A stretch of DNA of 64,000 bases, taken from NCBI GenBank assembly GCA_963792885.1, contig CAWBXX010000001.1, positions 434,001 to 498,000 on the forward strand, in the 5' to 3' direction. The position numbers were made by a program, and so were the translations under genes. A model generated the notes under the pieces. It had not been told where the DNA came from. It searched no databases and saw only the letters and a program-made list of their open reading frames with translations. Shown here one piece after another: positions 45,745-54,145 of the stretch (its first letter is position 1; each line of letters begins with the position of its first letter). Origin of the DNA: DASWJZ01 sp963792885. GTDB lineage: Bacteria; Pseudomonadota; Alphaproteobacteria; Rhizobiales; Afifellaceae.

Positions 45745-46264
45745 GTCGGCCGGAGCCTATCAGCCGCACCACATCTCGGTCACGCGGCGGCTCAGGAAGC
45801 CCTACACGATCCGCCTGTGGTCGGTGCGGCATTCGCGCTTCCTCGAGCGCGTCTACTCGCTCTTGGCCGACTTCTTCCTGAAGATCGATCCGTTTTGGCG
45901 CTTCGTCGGCTATTCGCGCGCCGAGGCGCCGGTGAAATTCGTCGAGCGGCGCGTGAAGGGCCTCCTCTTCGACTGCCGCATGTGCGGGCAATGCATCCTC
46001 TCCTCGACCGGCATGTCGTGCCCGATGAATTGCCCGAAACGACTTCGCAACGGCCCCTGCGGCGGCGTGCGCGCCAACGGCAATTGCGAGGTCGAGCCCG
46101 GCATGCCGTGCGTGTGGGTGCAGGCATGGGCAGGCAGTCGCGAGATGCGCGGCGGCGATGCGATCCTGACGCTCCAGAGGCCGGTCGACTATTCGTTGCG
46201 CGAGACATCGGCATGGCTGCGCGTCACGGCGCAGGCGGCTGAAGCACGGAAGGCCAAGGCGTGA
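45689..46264 (+). CDS. Cysteine-rich partner of methylene-THF reductase (MTHFR C-terminal domain protein)
   Basis: This 191-residue protein contains CRMCGQCILSSTGMSCPMNC, then NGPCGGVRANGNCEVEP and CVWVQAW. The cysteine-rich Fe-S or zinc site is of the type known from MetV-like partners of acetogen methylene-THF reductase. The partner is thought to link MetF to an electron carrier other than NADH. Its stop overlaps the metF start as GTGA, so the two subunits are coupled. It supports MetF working with a dedicated redox partner, possibly in the methyl-THF oxidation direction. Confidence 0.85.
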   Translation: MAGIGFGNWSITAAGKKARSAGAYQPHHISVTRRLRKPYTIRLWSVRHSRFLERVYSLLADFFLKIDPFWRFVGYSRAEAPVKFVERRVKGLLFDCRMCGQCILSSTGMSCPMNCPKRLRNGPCGGVRANGNCEVEPGMPCVWVQAWAGSREMRGGDAILTLQRPVDYSLRETSAWLRVTAQAAEARKAKA

Positions 46265-47379
46265 CGGATCGCGACGAAAATCCTGCCGGCGTGCATCTGC
46301 CCCTCGATCCGCTTCCCGGCCACACGTCGCGCGGGCGGCTTGAGCGCGTGCTTCGGCGCGGCGAGTTCGCGGTGACGGCGGAGCTGAATCCGCCCGATTC
46401 CGCCGACCCGCAGGACGTCTATGACCGCGCCGCGATTTTCGAGGGCTGGGTCGACGCCATCAACGCCGTCGATGCGTCGGGCGCCAACTGCCACATGTCC
46501 TCCGTTGGCATCTGCGCGCTCCTGACCCGCATGGGCTACGCGGTCGTCATGCAGGCGGCCTGCCGCGACCGCAACCGCATCGCCGTCCAGGGCGACATCC
46601 TCGGCGCCGCAGCGATGGGCGTCGCCAACATCCTCTGCCTCACCGGCGACGGCGTGCAGGCCGGCGACCAGCCCGGCGCCCTCCCCGTCTTCGACCTCGA
46701 TTCGATCTCGCTCCTGGAGACCGTGCGAACGATGCGCGACGAGGCGCGCTTCCTCTCCGGCCGCAAGATCACCTCGCCGCCGCATGTCTTCCTCGGCGCG
46801 GCGTCGAACCCCTTCGCGCCGCCCTACGAATTCCGACCGCTCAGGCTCGCTAAGAAGGTCGAGGCCGGAGCGCAGTTCGTGCAGACGCAATACTGCTTCG
46901 ACGTGCCGATGTTCGAAAGGTTCATGCGGCAGGTGCGCGACCTCGGCCTGCACGAGAAATGCTTCATCATGGCCGGCGTCGGCCCCCTCGCCTCGGCCAA
47001 GACGGCGCGCTGGATCCGCTCCAACGTGCCGGGCATCCACGTTCCCGACGCGATCATCGCCAGACTCGAAGGCGCGGAGGACCAGAAGCTGGAAGGCAAG
47101 AAGCTCTGCATCGAGATCATCCAGCAGTGCCGCGAGATCGAGGGCGTCTCCGGCGTCCATGTCATGGCCTACAGACAGGAGGAGTTCGTCGCGGAAATCG
47201 TGCACGAATCCGGCATCCTCGCCGGGCGGCGGCCGTGGCGGCGCGAGGCGAGCCCGGACGACGCGCGGGTGGCGGAGCGGCTCAAGGACATCCTGACCGA
47301 GCGGCCGGGGGTGACACCGGAGGCCGCTGCGGAAGAGGTTGTGGCGCACGCGAGGGAGCCGGAAAGCCCGGTGTCTTGA
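46261..47379 (+). CDS. metF: Methylenetetrahydrofolate reductase
   Basis: This 372-residue protein has a TIM-barrel flavoenzyme fold with FAVTAELNPPDSADPQDVYD, NILCLTGDGVQ, FLGAASNPFAPPYEF and FVQTQYCFDVPMFERFMRQV. It interconverts methylene- and methyl-tetrahydrofolate. Within this operon, next to a pterin-binding methyltransferase, it probably oxidises methyl-THF coming from demethylation. A GTG start overlaps the upstream partner gene. The C-terminal extension of about 70 residues is longer than classical MetF. No Arg-rich tail is present. Confidence 0.92.
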   Translation: MTDRDENPAGVHLPLDPLPGHTSRGRLERVLRRGEFAVTAELNPPDSADPQDVYDRAAIFEGWVDAINAVDASGANCHMSSVGICALLTRMGYAVVMQAACRDRNRIAVQGDILGAAAMGVANILCLTGDGVQAGDQPGALPVFDLDSISLLETVRTMRDEARFLSGRKITSPPHVFLGAASNPFAPPYEFRPLRLAKKVEAGAQFVQTQYCFDVPMFERFMRQVRDLGLHEKCFIMAGVGPLASAKTARWIRSNVPGIHVPDAIIARLEGAEDQKLEGKKLCIEIIQQCREIEGVSGVHVMAYRQEEFVAEIVHESGILAGRRPWRREASPDDARVAERLKDILTERPGVTPEAAAEEVVAHAREPESPVS

Positions 47380-47395
47380 AGAGAGCGACATAACG

Positions 47396-47415
47396 ATATA
47401 AGGAACTCTTTATAT
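47396..47415. promoter_or_regulatory. ATATAAGGAACTCTTTATAT palindrome, candidate methionine-regulon operator
   Basis: The 54-base gap between metF and the pterin-binding methyltransferase gene is strikingly AT-rich. It holds a 20-base imperfect palindrome (8 of 10 pairs match). It resembles, from memory, the ATATAAAGATATCTTTATAT operator used by ArsR-type methionine/SAH regulators in alphaproteobacteria. It may control a promoter for the two downstream genes. Confidence 0.5.
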
Positions 47416-47433
47416 GTTCGAGAGGGAAGCTTA

Positions 47434-48423
47434 ATGACCCGCACCGTGCTGGCGTCGGCGACGAAGGAAGTGGTGATCGGCTTCGATCAGCCGTTCTGCG
47501 TGATCGGCGAGCGTATCAATCCGACCGGCCGCAAGAAGCTCGCGGCGGAGATGATCGTCGGCAATTTCGATACGGTTAAGAAGGACGCGCTGGAGCAGGT
47601 CGCCGCGGGCGCGCTCGTGCTCGACGTCAATGCCGGCGTCACCGCCGTCGATCCGAACACGACCGAGCCGCCGCTTCTCGTCGAGACCATCAAGATCGTG
47701 CAGAGCCTCGTCACCTGCCCGATCTCGATCGACTCTTCCGTGCCGGCGGCGCTTAAGGCGGGGCTTGAGGTCGCGGTCGGCCGGCCGCTCGTCAACTCGG
47801 TGACGGGCGAAGAGGACCGGCTGGAGACGATCCTGCCCTTGATCAAGAAATACGATGTGCCGGTGATCGCGATCTCCAACGACGAGACCGGCATCTCCGA
47901 AGACCCGGACGTGCGCTTCGCCGTCGCCAAGAAGATCGTCGAGCGCGCGATGGATCACGGCATCAAGCCGGAGGACATCGTGGTCGACCCGCTGGTCATG
48001 CCGATCGGCGCGATGGGCACGGCGGGGCGGCAGGTGTTCGCGCTGGTCCGGCGGCTCCGCGAGGAACTCAAGGTCAACACGAGCTGCGGCGCTTCGAACA
48101 TCTCGTTCGGCCTGCCGCACCGGCACGGCATCAATGCCGCTTTCCTGCCGATGGCGATCGCCTCCGGCATGACCTCGGCGATCATGAACCCCTGCAGGCC
48201 GCAGGAGATGGAGGCTGTCAGAGGCGCCAACGTGCTGATGGGCACCGACCGCGACTGCATGACCTGGATCAGAACCTACCGCGACCATGTGCCGAGCGCC
48301 GCCGGCGCGCCGCCGCCCGTCAACGGCGAAGGCGCACATGCCACCGCCGAGGCCAAGGGCGCGGAGAGCGGTGGCCGCCGCCGCGGCGGACGCGAGGCAA
48401 GGCGCGGAAGGATGGGCGCATAG
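47434..48423 (+). CDS. Pterin-binding methyltransferase (MtgA/MtvA-like, methylcorrinoid:THF)
   Basis: This 329-residue protein has the pterin-binding TIM barrel of AcsE/MetH: FCVIGERINPTGRKKLAAEM, LVLDVNAGV, CPISIDSS, VIAISNDETGIS and NTSCGASNISFGLPHRH. It should transfer methyl groups between the corrinoid protein and tetrahydrofolate. The last 18 residues (SGGRRRGGREARRGRMGA) are an Arg/Gly-rich tail after a Pro/Ala linker. GAGAGGGAAG precedes the ATG. The next gene starts 7 bases after the stop. Confidence 0.9.
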   Translation: MTRTVLASATKEVVIGFDQPFCVIGERINPTGRKKLAAEMIVGNFDTVKKDALEQVAAGALVLDVNAGVTAVDPNTTEPPLLVETIKIVQSLVTCPISIDSSVPAALKAGLEVAVGRPLVNSVTGEEDRLETILPLIKKYDVPVIAISNDETGISEDPDVRFAVAKKIVERAMDHGIKPEDIVVDPLVMPIGAMGTAGRQVFALVRRLREELKVNTSCGASNISFGLPHRHGINAAFLPMAIASGMTSAIMNPCRPQEMEAVRGANVLMGTDRDCMTWIRTYRDHVPSAAGAPPPVNGEGAHATAEAKGAESGGRRRGGREARRGRMGA

Positions 48424-48430
48424 GCGGAAG

Positions 48431-50491
48431 ATGAACGCCTCTCCTCCCGATCCCCTCGTTCTCTTCATGCCCTCGGGTCGCCGGGGGCGGTTTCCGATCG
48501 GCACGCCGGTGCTCGACGCGGCGCGCTCGCTCGGCGTCTATATCGAGAGCGTGTGCGGCGGGCGCGGCATCTGCGGGCGCTGCCAGATCGAGGTGGAGGA
48601 CGGCCAGTTCGCCAAGCACGGCATCACCTCCTCGCAGGACCACCTCTCCCCCTTCACCGATACGGAGGCGCGCTACGTCTCGAAGCGCGGCGAGCTTTCC
48701 GGTCCGCGCCGCCTCTCATGCTCCGCCACGATCCAGGGCGACCTCGTCGTCGACGTGCCGCAGGACGTGCAGATCAACCGCCAGATCGTCAGGAAGCGCG
48801 CCGAGACTCGTGTCATCGAACGCGATCCGATCACGCAGCTCTGCTATGTGGAGGTCGACGAGCCGGACATGGAGAAGCCGCTCGGCGATACCGACCGGAT
48901 GCTTCGCGTGCTCGCTCGTGACTGGCGTTTCGAAGGGCTTCGGATCGACTTCGACCTCCTGCCGCGCGTCCAGAAGATCCTGCGCGAAGGCGAATGGAAG
49001 GCGACAGCCGCGGTGCATCTTTCCGAGGGCGGCCCGGAGGTGATCGCGCTTTGGCCGGGCCTCAAGAATTTCGCCTGCGGCATCGCCGTCGACATCGGCT
49101 CGACCACCATCGCCTGCCATCTCTCGTCGCTGCTCTCCGGGCGTACGCTCGCTTCCGCCGGTATCCCCAATCCGCAGATCCGCTTCGGCGAAGACCTGAT
49201 GAGCCGTGTCTCCTACGTGATGATGAATCCCAACGGTCGCGAAGCGATGACCAAGGCCGTGCGAGAGGCGATCGGCGTGCTGATCGGCAAGGTCTGCGCG
49301 GAGGCGGGCATCTCTTCCGACGATATCATCGACTGCGTCTTCGTCGGCAACCCGATCATGCATCACCTGTTCCTCGGCATCGATCCGACCGAGCTTGGCG
49401 GCGCGCCGTTCGCGCTCGCGGTCTCCAATGCGCTCAACTTCCGCGCCCGCGACATCGATTTGCCGGTGAACGAAGGCGCGCGCGTCTACACCCTGCCCTG
49501 CATCGCAGGCCATGTCGGCGCTGACGCGGCGGGCGCCACGCTGGCGGAAGGCCCGCATCGCGGCGAGGAGATCACGCTTCTGGTCGATGTCGGCACCAAC
49601 GCGGAGATCGTGCTCGGCAACAAGGAGCGGCTCGTCGCCGCATCCTCGCCGACCGGACCGGCCTTCGAGGGCGCGGAGATATCTTCAGGCCAGCGCGCCG
49701 CGCCGGGTGCGATCGAGCGGGTCAGAATCGATCCCGAGACACTCGAGGCGAAGGTCAAAGTGATCGGCGGAGATCACTGGTCCGACGAGCCGGAATTTGC
49801 TGAGACTGCAGCGACCGTCGGCGTCACCGGCATCTGCGGCTCCGGCATCATCGAGGCGATCGCCGAGATGTTCCTGACCGGCATCATCTCCGCTGACGGC
49901 GTGATCGATGGATCGCTCGCGGCGAAGAGCGACCGCATCGTGCCGACCGGACGCACCTTCGGCTATGTGCTACGCCGCGCCGATCCGCTGCGGCAGATGC
50001 CTGAGCTCAAGATCCTGCAGACCGACGTGCGCGCCATCCAGCTCGCGAAGGCGGCGCTCTATGCCGGTGCGCGGCTCCTCATGGACAAGCTCGGCATCGG
50101 GACGGTCGACCGCATCAAGCTCGCCGGCGCCTTCGGCACCTATATCGATCCGAAATACGCGATGGTGATCGGCCTTGTCCCCGACTGCCCGCTCGACAAG
50201 GTGGCGGGCGTCGGCAACGCCGCAGGCACCGGCGCGCGCATGGCGCTCCTGAACAAAGGCTATCGCCAAGAGATCGAAAGCGTCGTGCGACGGATCGAGA
50301 AGATCGAGACGGCGATCGAGCCGCGCTTCCAAGAGCACTTCGTCAACGCCATGGCCTTCCCGAACAAGGCCGAGCCATTCCCGAACCTCGCCGCTGCGGT
50401 GACGCTTCCGGTGCGGCGGGCGGGCGCTCAGGCGGGCGGCGAAGAGGGCCGTCGCCGGCGCGGCCGGGCCGTCCGCCGCATGGCGGAATGA
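48431..50491 (+). CDS. RamA-like corrinoid reductive activator (2Fe-2S + ASKHA, DUF4445)
   Basis: The protein has 686 residues. An N-terminal plant-type 2Fe-2S domain has ESVCGGRGICGRCQIEVEDG and the fourth Cys in RRLSCSA. A linker is followed by an ASKHA ATPase fold with AVDIGSTTIACHL, LLVDVGTNAEIVLG and a GxxGSG-type CGSGIIEAI. Such proteins reduce inactive Co(II) corrinoid back to Co(I). The last 18 residues (GGEEGRRRRGRAVRRMAE) form an Arg-rich tail similar to those of its partners. It is the last gene of the one-carbon operon. Confidence 0.9.
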   Translation: MNASPPDPLVLFMPSGRRGRFPIGTPVLDAARSLGVYIESVCGGRGICGRCQIEVEDGQFAKHGITSSQDHLSPFTDTEARYVSKRGELSGPRRLSCSATIQGDLVVDVPQDVQINRQIVRKRAETRVIERDPITQLCYVEVDEPDMEKPLGDTDRMLRVLARDWRFEGLRIDFDLLPRVQKILREGEWKATAAVHLSEGGPEVIALWPGLKNFACGIAVDIGSTTIACHLSSLLSGRTLASAGIPNPQIRFGEDLMSRVSYVMMNPNGREAMTKAVREAIGVLIGKVCAEAGISSDDIIDCVFVGNPIMHHLFLGIDPTELGGAPFALAVSNALNFRARDIDLPVNEGARVYTLPCIAGHVGADAAGATLAEGPHRGEEITLLVDVGTNAEIVLGNKERLVAASSPTGPAFEGAEISSGQRAAPGAIERVRIDPETLEAKVKVIGGDHWSDEPEFAETAATVGVTGICGSGIIEAIAEMFLTGIISADGVIDGSLAAKSDRIVPTGRTFGYVLRRADPLRQMPELKILQTDVRAIQLAKAALYAGARLLMDKLGIGTVDRIKLAGAFGTYIDPKYAMVIGLVPDCPLDKVAGVGNAAGTGARMALLNKGYRQEIESVVRRIEKIETAIEPRFQEHFVNAMAFPNKAEPFPNLAAAVTLPVRRAGAQAGGEEGRRRRGRAVRRMAE

Positions 50492-50584
50492 GCCTTCCGC
50501 CCGAACGGAAAGGTTAACACGCGCCCGTTTACCCTTCGGTGGTGACCGCCTGTTAGTGCTTCGGCGTCATGTCGGAGCCACTCA

Positions 50585-51784
50585 ATGAGCGAAGCAGCCG
50601 TTGCGGGACTGCCCCGGCGGGCCACGGTCTTGCCAGCCTGCAACAGGCCGGCGATCCGGCATTCCCTCAAGGCCGAGGTGATTCAAGGCGCCATCGCCTA
50701 TGACGCGCTCCGCGCGGACTGGCAGTGGATCGCCGAGCGGCAATCGGGCGCTCTCCTCTTCCAGACGCCGGAGATGCTCACGGCCTGGGCGAGGCATTTC
50801 CCGACACAGAATATTGCAACGATCGTCGTCCGCGATGGTGACCGGCCACTCCTGATCTGGCCGCTCGCGCTGGAGCGGCGCATGCTCTTCCGTATAGCGC
50901 GCGGCGCCGGTGCGCCGATCGGTCAATACGACGACATCCTTCTCGATACCGAGGCAGACGACGAGGCGGTGCTCAAGCAGGCGCTCGATGCGCTGAAGGC
51001 AACCATGCGCCCCGACCTTCTGATCCTGGAGCGGGTGCGCGCCGACAGCGCGCTGAGAAAGGCGCTCCACGACCTTTCTCCTCTTTGCTCGAAAGAAGCG
51101 GCAGCGTTCATCGATCTCTCGGGCGGCATCGACAAGGCGCTTGCCGCGATGAAGCCGACAGTCGCGAAGAAGCAGCGCAAGCGCTTCCGCCGCTTTTGTC
51201 GCGAGGGCTCGGTGCGCTTCGCGCTCGCCGAAAGTGCTGCCGAGGCGGAGGCGTGGCTCGGCGAAGCGCTGTCCTTGAAGCGTGATTGGCTCAAGGCCAC
51301 CGGGCGCGTCAGCCGGGCCTTCGTCAAGGCGGAAAGCGGCAATTGCCTTGCCGAGCTCGCGCGCACGCTTTGGGATACGCGCTCCGGTCCGCGCATGATC
51401 GTCTCGAAGCTCAGCCTCGACGGCCGTGCCGCTGCATTCGAGGCGGGCTTCCGCCACGGTTCCACGTATTATCTCTATCTCCGCGCCTTCGCGCCGGAGC
51501 TCGCGACGCTCGGGCCAGGCAACGTCCTGACCCAGCATATGCTCGGCTGGTGTGCGGAGAACGGCATCGAGCGCTGCGACATGTTGGCGCCGCGCTCGCG
51601 CAACAAAAGCGAATGGCAGTCGGGCGAGGTAGCCGTTCTCGACTTGGCGCTCCCGATGACGCCGGGCGGACGCCTCTATCTGCGAACGGCGCTCACGACG
51701 ATCGAGCCCGCGCTTCGCGAGGCCTTCTATGCTTTGCCGGCTTCGGTTCGTTCCGCGCTCGCCGGCCTGGCGCTCAGAATGTGA
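50585..51784 (+). CDS. GNAT-type acetyltransferase, CelD/BcsL-like, copy 1
   Basis: This 399-residue protein has the GNAT (acetyltransferase 6) fold of the CelD/FemAB-like family. RADWQWIAERQSGALLFQTP is at the N-terminus, and the C-terminal domain has GSTYYLYLRAFAPELATLGP and MLGWCAENGIERCDML. These proteins are associated with exopolysaccharide or cell-wall precursor modification. A tandem paralogue follows after 7 bases. The acceptor is unknown. Confidence 0.82.
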   Translation: MSEAAVAGLPRRATVLPACNRPAIRHSLKAEVIQGAIAYDALRADWQWIAERQSGALLFQTPEMLTAWARHFPTQNIATIVVRDGDRPLLIWPLALERRMLFRIARGAGAPIGQYDDILLDTEADDEAVLKQALDALKATMRPDLLILERVRADSALRKALHDLSPLCSKEAAAFIDLSGGIDKALAAMKPTVAKKQRKRFRRFCREGSVRFALAESAAEAEAWLGEALSLKRDWLKATGRVSRAFVKAESGNCLAELARTLWDTRSGPRMIVSKLSLDGRAAAFEAGFRHGSTYYLYLRAFAPELATLGPGNVLTQHMLGWCAENGIERCDMLAPRSRNKSEWQSGEVAVLDLALPMTPGGRLYLRTALTTIEPALREAFYALPASVRSALAGLALRM

Positions 51785-51791
51785 AGGCTAG

Positions 51792-53006
51792 ATGTCGATC
51801 GAGTTTGCGGTGGACGTTTCGACAGACCGGGCGCTGACGCCCGAGGCGGAATTATTCGGACCTGAGCTTGCGGACGGCACGAGGTTCGACGTCGAGGTCG
51901 TGACCAGCGTCGATGCGCTCGATCGGATCGCGCCCGAATGGCACGCGCTCGAAGCGCTGTCTCCCGCCACCTGCGTCTTCCAAAGTTTCGCGCAGATCCG
52001 TCTTTGGGCGCACCGCTTCGTCGGGGGCGGACATGGGGCGGCGCTTCACGTCGCTGTCGTGAGGCGAGGCGGTCGGCCGGTCCTGATCCTTCCGACAATC
52101 GTCTCCGGATCTTCGCTGCTCCGTATTGCGCGGATCGCCGGCGATCCGATCGCGCAATACTCCGACCTTCTTCTCGATCCTTCGCTCGCCTCGCGCGCCG
52201 CTTTCGACACGGCGCTCGCATCGCTCGGGGAAGCAGGCGTCGACGCTGTCGTGCTTCGCCGCGTGCGCGACAACTCCCACCTCCTTCGCTTCGCTGCGCC
52301 ATACTTGCGGCCGGCGACGGGACGAACGGTCGCACCCTTCGCGGATCTTTCGAATTTCACCGACTTCGCCGCGTTCAAGGAGAGCCTTTCCAAGAAGACG
52401 CGGCACAGCCTGCGCAATCGCCGCAACCACCTCGAACAGGCGGACGATTTCCGCTTCGAAATCTTCAGTGGCGGGCCGGAGGCGCGCGCCGTCGTCGCCG
52501 ACGCCGTCGACTTGAAGCGCAAATGGCTGGTGCAGCGCGGCAGCCTATCGAGCGCCTTCATCGATCCGGCGACCAAGGCCTGCCTGCTCGACCTTGCGGA
52601 GAGCAAAGACAGCGGCGCCGTCACGACGCGCCTCGTGATCGGCGGCGAGGCCGCTGCGATCCGCTTCGGCTTCGAATATCGCGGCACGCACTTCGCCTAT
52701 ATGAGCGCCTACGACGCCCGCTTCTCGCACGTCTCGCCGGGAAAGCTCCTCATGGAGTTCGTGATCTCGGGATTTCGCGAGCGCGGATTTGAGCGCATCG
52801 ACATGCTGCCGCCGGCTGGCCGCCACAAGAGCGACTGGTGCAAGCTAGAAGCGGGCGCAGCGGACTACACGCTGCCACTTTCCCGCACCGGACGCGCTTA
52901 TGCCGAGATCTACCAGGAGCGCGTTCGTCCGGGGCTGAAGCGCGCCTTCGAGAAGATGCCGACGGCGCTACGCTCGCTCGCGGCCGCCCTCTTCGTCAGG
53001 GTCTGA
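51792..53006 (+). CDS. GNAT-type acetyltransferase, CelD/BcsL-like, copy 2
   Basis: This 404-residue tandem paralogue of the preceding gene has EWHALEALSPATCVFQSFAQ, the RTRHSLRNRRNHLEQ-like basic helix (SLSKKTRHSLRNRRNHLEQ), RGTHFAYMSAYDARFSHVSP and GKLLMEFVISGFRERGFERI. The matching layout and close spacing suggest duplication and joint expression. A polysaccharide-modifying role is inferred from the family only. Confidence 0.82.
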   Translation: MSIEFAVDVSTDRALTPEAELFGPELADGTRFDVEVVTSVDALDRIAPEWHALEALSPATCVFQSFAQIRLWAHRFVGGGHGAALHVAVVRRGGRPVLILPTIVSGSSLLRIARIAGDPIAQYSDLLLDPSLASRAAFDTALASLGEAGVDAVVLRRVRDNSHLLRFAAPYLRPATGRTVAPFADLSNFTDFAAFKESLSKKTRHSLRNRRNHLEQADDFRFEIFSGGPEARAVVADAVDLKRKWLVQRGSLSSAFIDPATKACLLDLAESKDSGAVTTRLVIGGEAAAIRFGFEYRGTHFAYMSAYDARFSHVSPGKLLMEFVISGFRERGFERIDMLPPAGRHKSDWCKLEAGAADYTLPLSRTGRAYAEIYQERVRPGLKRAFEKMPTALRSLAAALFVRV

Positions 53007-53041
53007 GCTGAGGCCGTACCCGACGCGGTTCGGCGATCCGC

Positions 53042-54094
53042 CTATGCGACGCCGAGCTTCTTCTGCAGGCTGGTGGATGAGGTCGTGTACTGGAACACGA
53101 TGCGCGCGTTCGGATCAACGACGCGCTTCGCTGCCTGCGCCATCAGCGCAGCCTCGTGGAAGCCGCAGAGGATGAGCTTCAGCTTTCCTGGATAGGAGTT
53201 GATGTCGCCGATCGCAAAGATGCCGGGCGAAGACGTCTCGAAGCGAACGGTGTCCACTTCGATGCGGTTCTCATTGAGGTTCAATCCCCACTCAGCGACC
53301 GGCCCGAGCTTCATGGTCAGCCCGAAGAACGGGAGCAGTCGTGTCGCGGCGATCTCAAGGTCGCCCTCGGGCCCCTTGACGACCGCGCCCTGCAAGTCGC
53401 CGTCGCTTCCGACGAGCGCGGCCACCTGGCCGATCTCGAAGCGGACCCTTCCGGCGTCGCGCAGCGCCAGCATCTTTTTGACGCCGTCGGGTGCGGCGCG
53501 GAACTCCGAGCGCCGATGCACCAGCGTCAGGCTCTTGGCGATGGGCTCAAGGTTCAGCACCCAATCGAGCGCGGAATCGCCGCCGCCAACGACCAGAAGG
53601 TCGTGGCCGCGGAAATCTTCCATGCGGCGGACCGAATAGAAGACGCTCCTGCCCTCAAAGGCCTCGATACCGGGGATCGGCGGCCGCTTCGGCTGGAAAG
53701 AACCGCCGCCGGCGGCGATGACGACCGCCTTGCAGGCGATCGTCGCGCCGGCATCGGTCGAGACGCGGAAGCCGCCATCCGTGCGCTCGACCGTGCTCAC
53801 GATCTCGCCGAAATGAAACTGAGGATCGAACGGGTGTATTTGCTCCATCAGCTTGTCGACCAGCCCTTGTGCTGAGATCACCGGCCAGCCGGGAATGTCG
53901 TAGATCGGCTTCTCCGGATAGAGCTCGGTGCATTGTCCACCCGGACGATCGAGGATGTCGACCAAGTGGCACTTCAGATCGAGAAGGCCGAGCTCGAATA
54001 CGGCGAAGAGCGCGACCGGGCCGGCGCCGACGATCACGACATCCGTCTCGGCAGAGGTCGTCGCGATGCTGCTCTGTTCGATCGGCTTGTTCAT
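53042..54094 (-). CDS. Ferredoxin--NADP reductase, thioredoxin-reductase type
   Basis: This 350-residue flavoprotein has FAD motif VVIVGAGPVALFAVFELGL, NADPH motif LLVVGGGDSALDWVLNLEP and the C-terminal FAIGDINSYPGKLKLILCGF. It lacks the CxxC of thioredoxin reductase, as expected of the TrxR-like FNR group. It should reduce the 2Fe-2S ferredoxin encoded just upstream. Its ATG is the last of four ATGAAC repeats that follow the ferredoxin stop codon. Confidence 0.92.
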   Translation of the reverse strand: MNKPIEQSSIATTSAETDVVIVGAGPVALFAVFELGLLDLKCHLVDILDRPGGQCTELYPEKPIYDIPGWPVISAQGLVDKLMEQIHPFDPQFHFGEIVSTVERTDGGFRVSTDAGATIACKAVVIAAGGGSFQPKRPPIPGIEAFEGRSVFYSVRRMEDFRGHDLLVVGGGDSALDWVLNLEPIAKSLTLVHRRSEFRAAPDGVKKMLALRDAGRVRFEIGQVAALVGSDGDLQGAVVKGPEGDLEIAATRLLPFFGLTMKLGPVAEWGLNLNENRIEVDTVRFETSSPGIFAIGDINSYPGKLKLILCGFHEAALMAQAAKRVVDPNARIVFQYTTSSTSLQKKLGVA

Positions 54095-54145
54095 GCTTGC
54101 CCGTTCATGCCTGCGTGTTCATGCCTGCCTGTTCATGCCTGCTTG
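54092..54145 (-). repeat. 14-base tandem repeat forming three overlapping minicistrons
   Basis: On the minus strand, after the ferredoxin ending KQA-TGA, the unit ATGAACNNGCARGC is repeated three times before the true ATGAAC start of the reductase. ATGs lie at 54136, 54122, 54108 and 54094. Each of the first three opens a five-codon frame (MNRQA, MNTQA, MNGQA) whose TGA overlaps the next ATG as ATGA. The ferredoxin stop overlaps the first in the same way. Confidence 0.9.
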
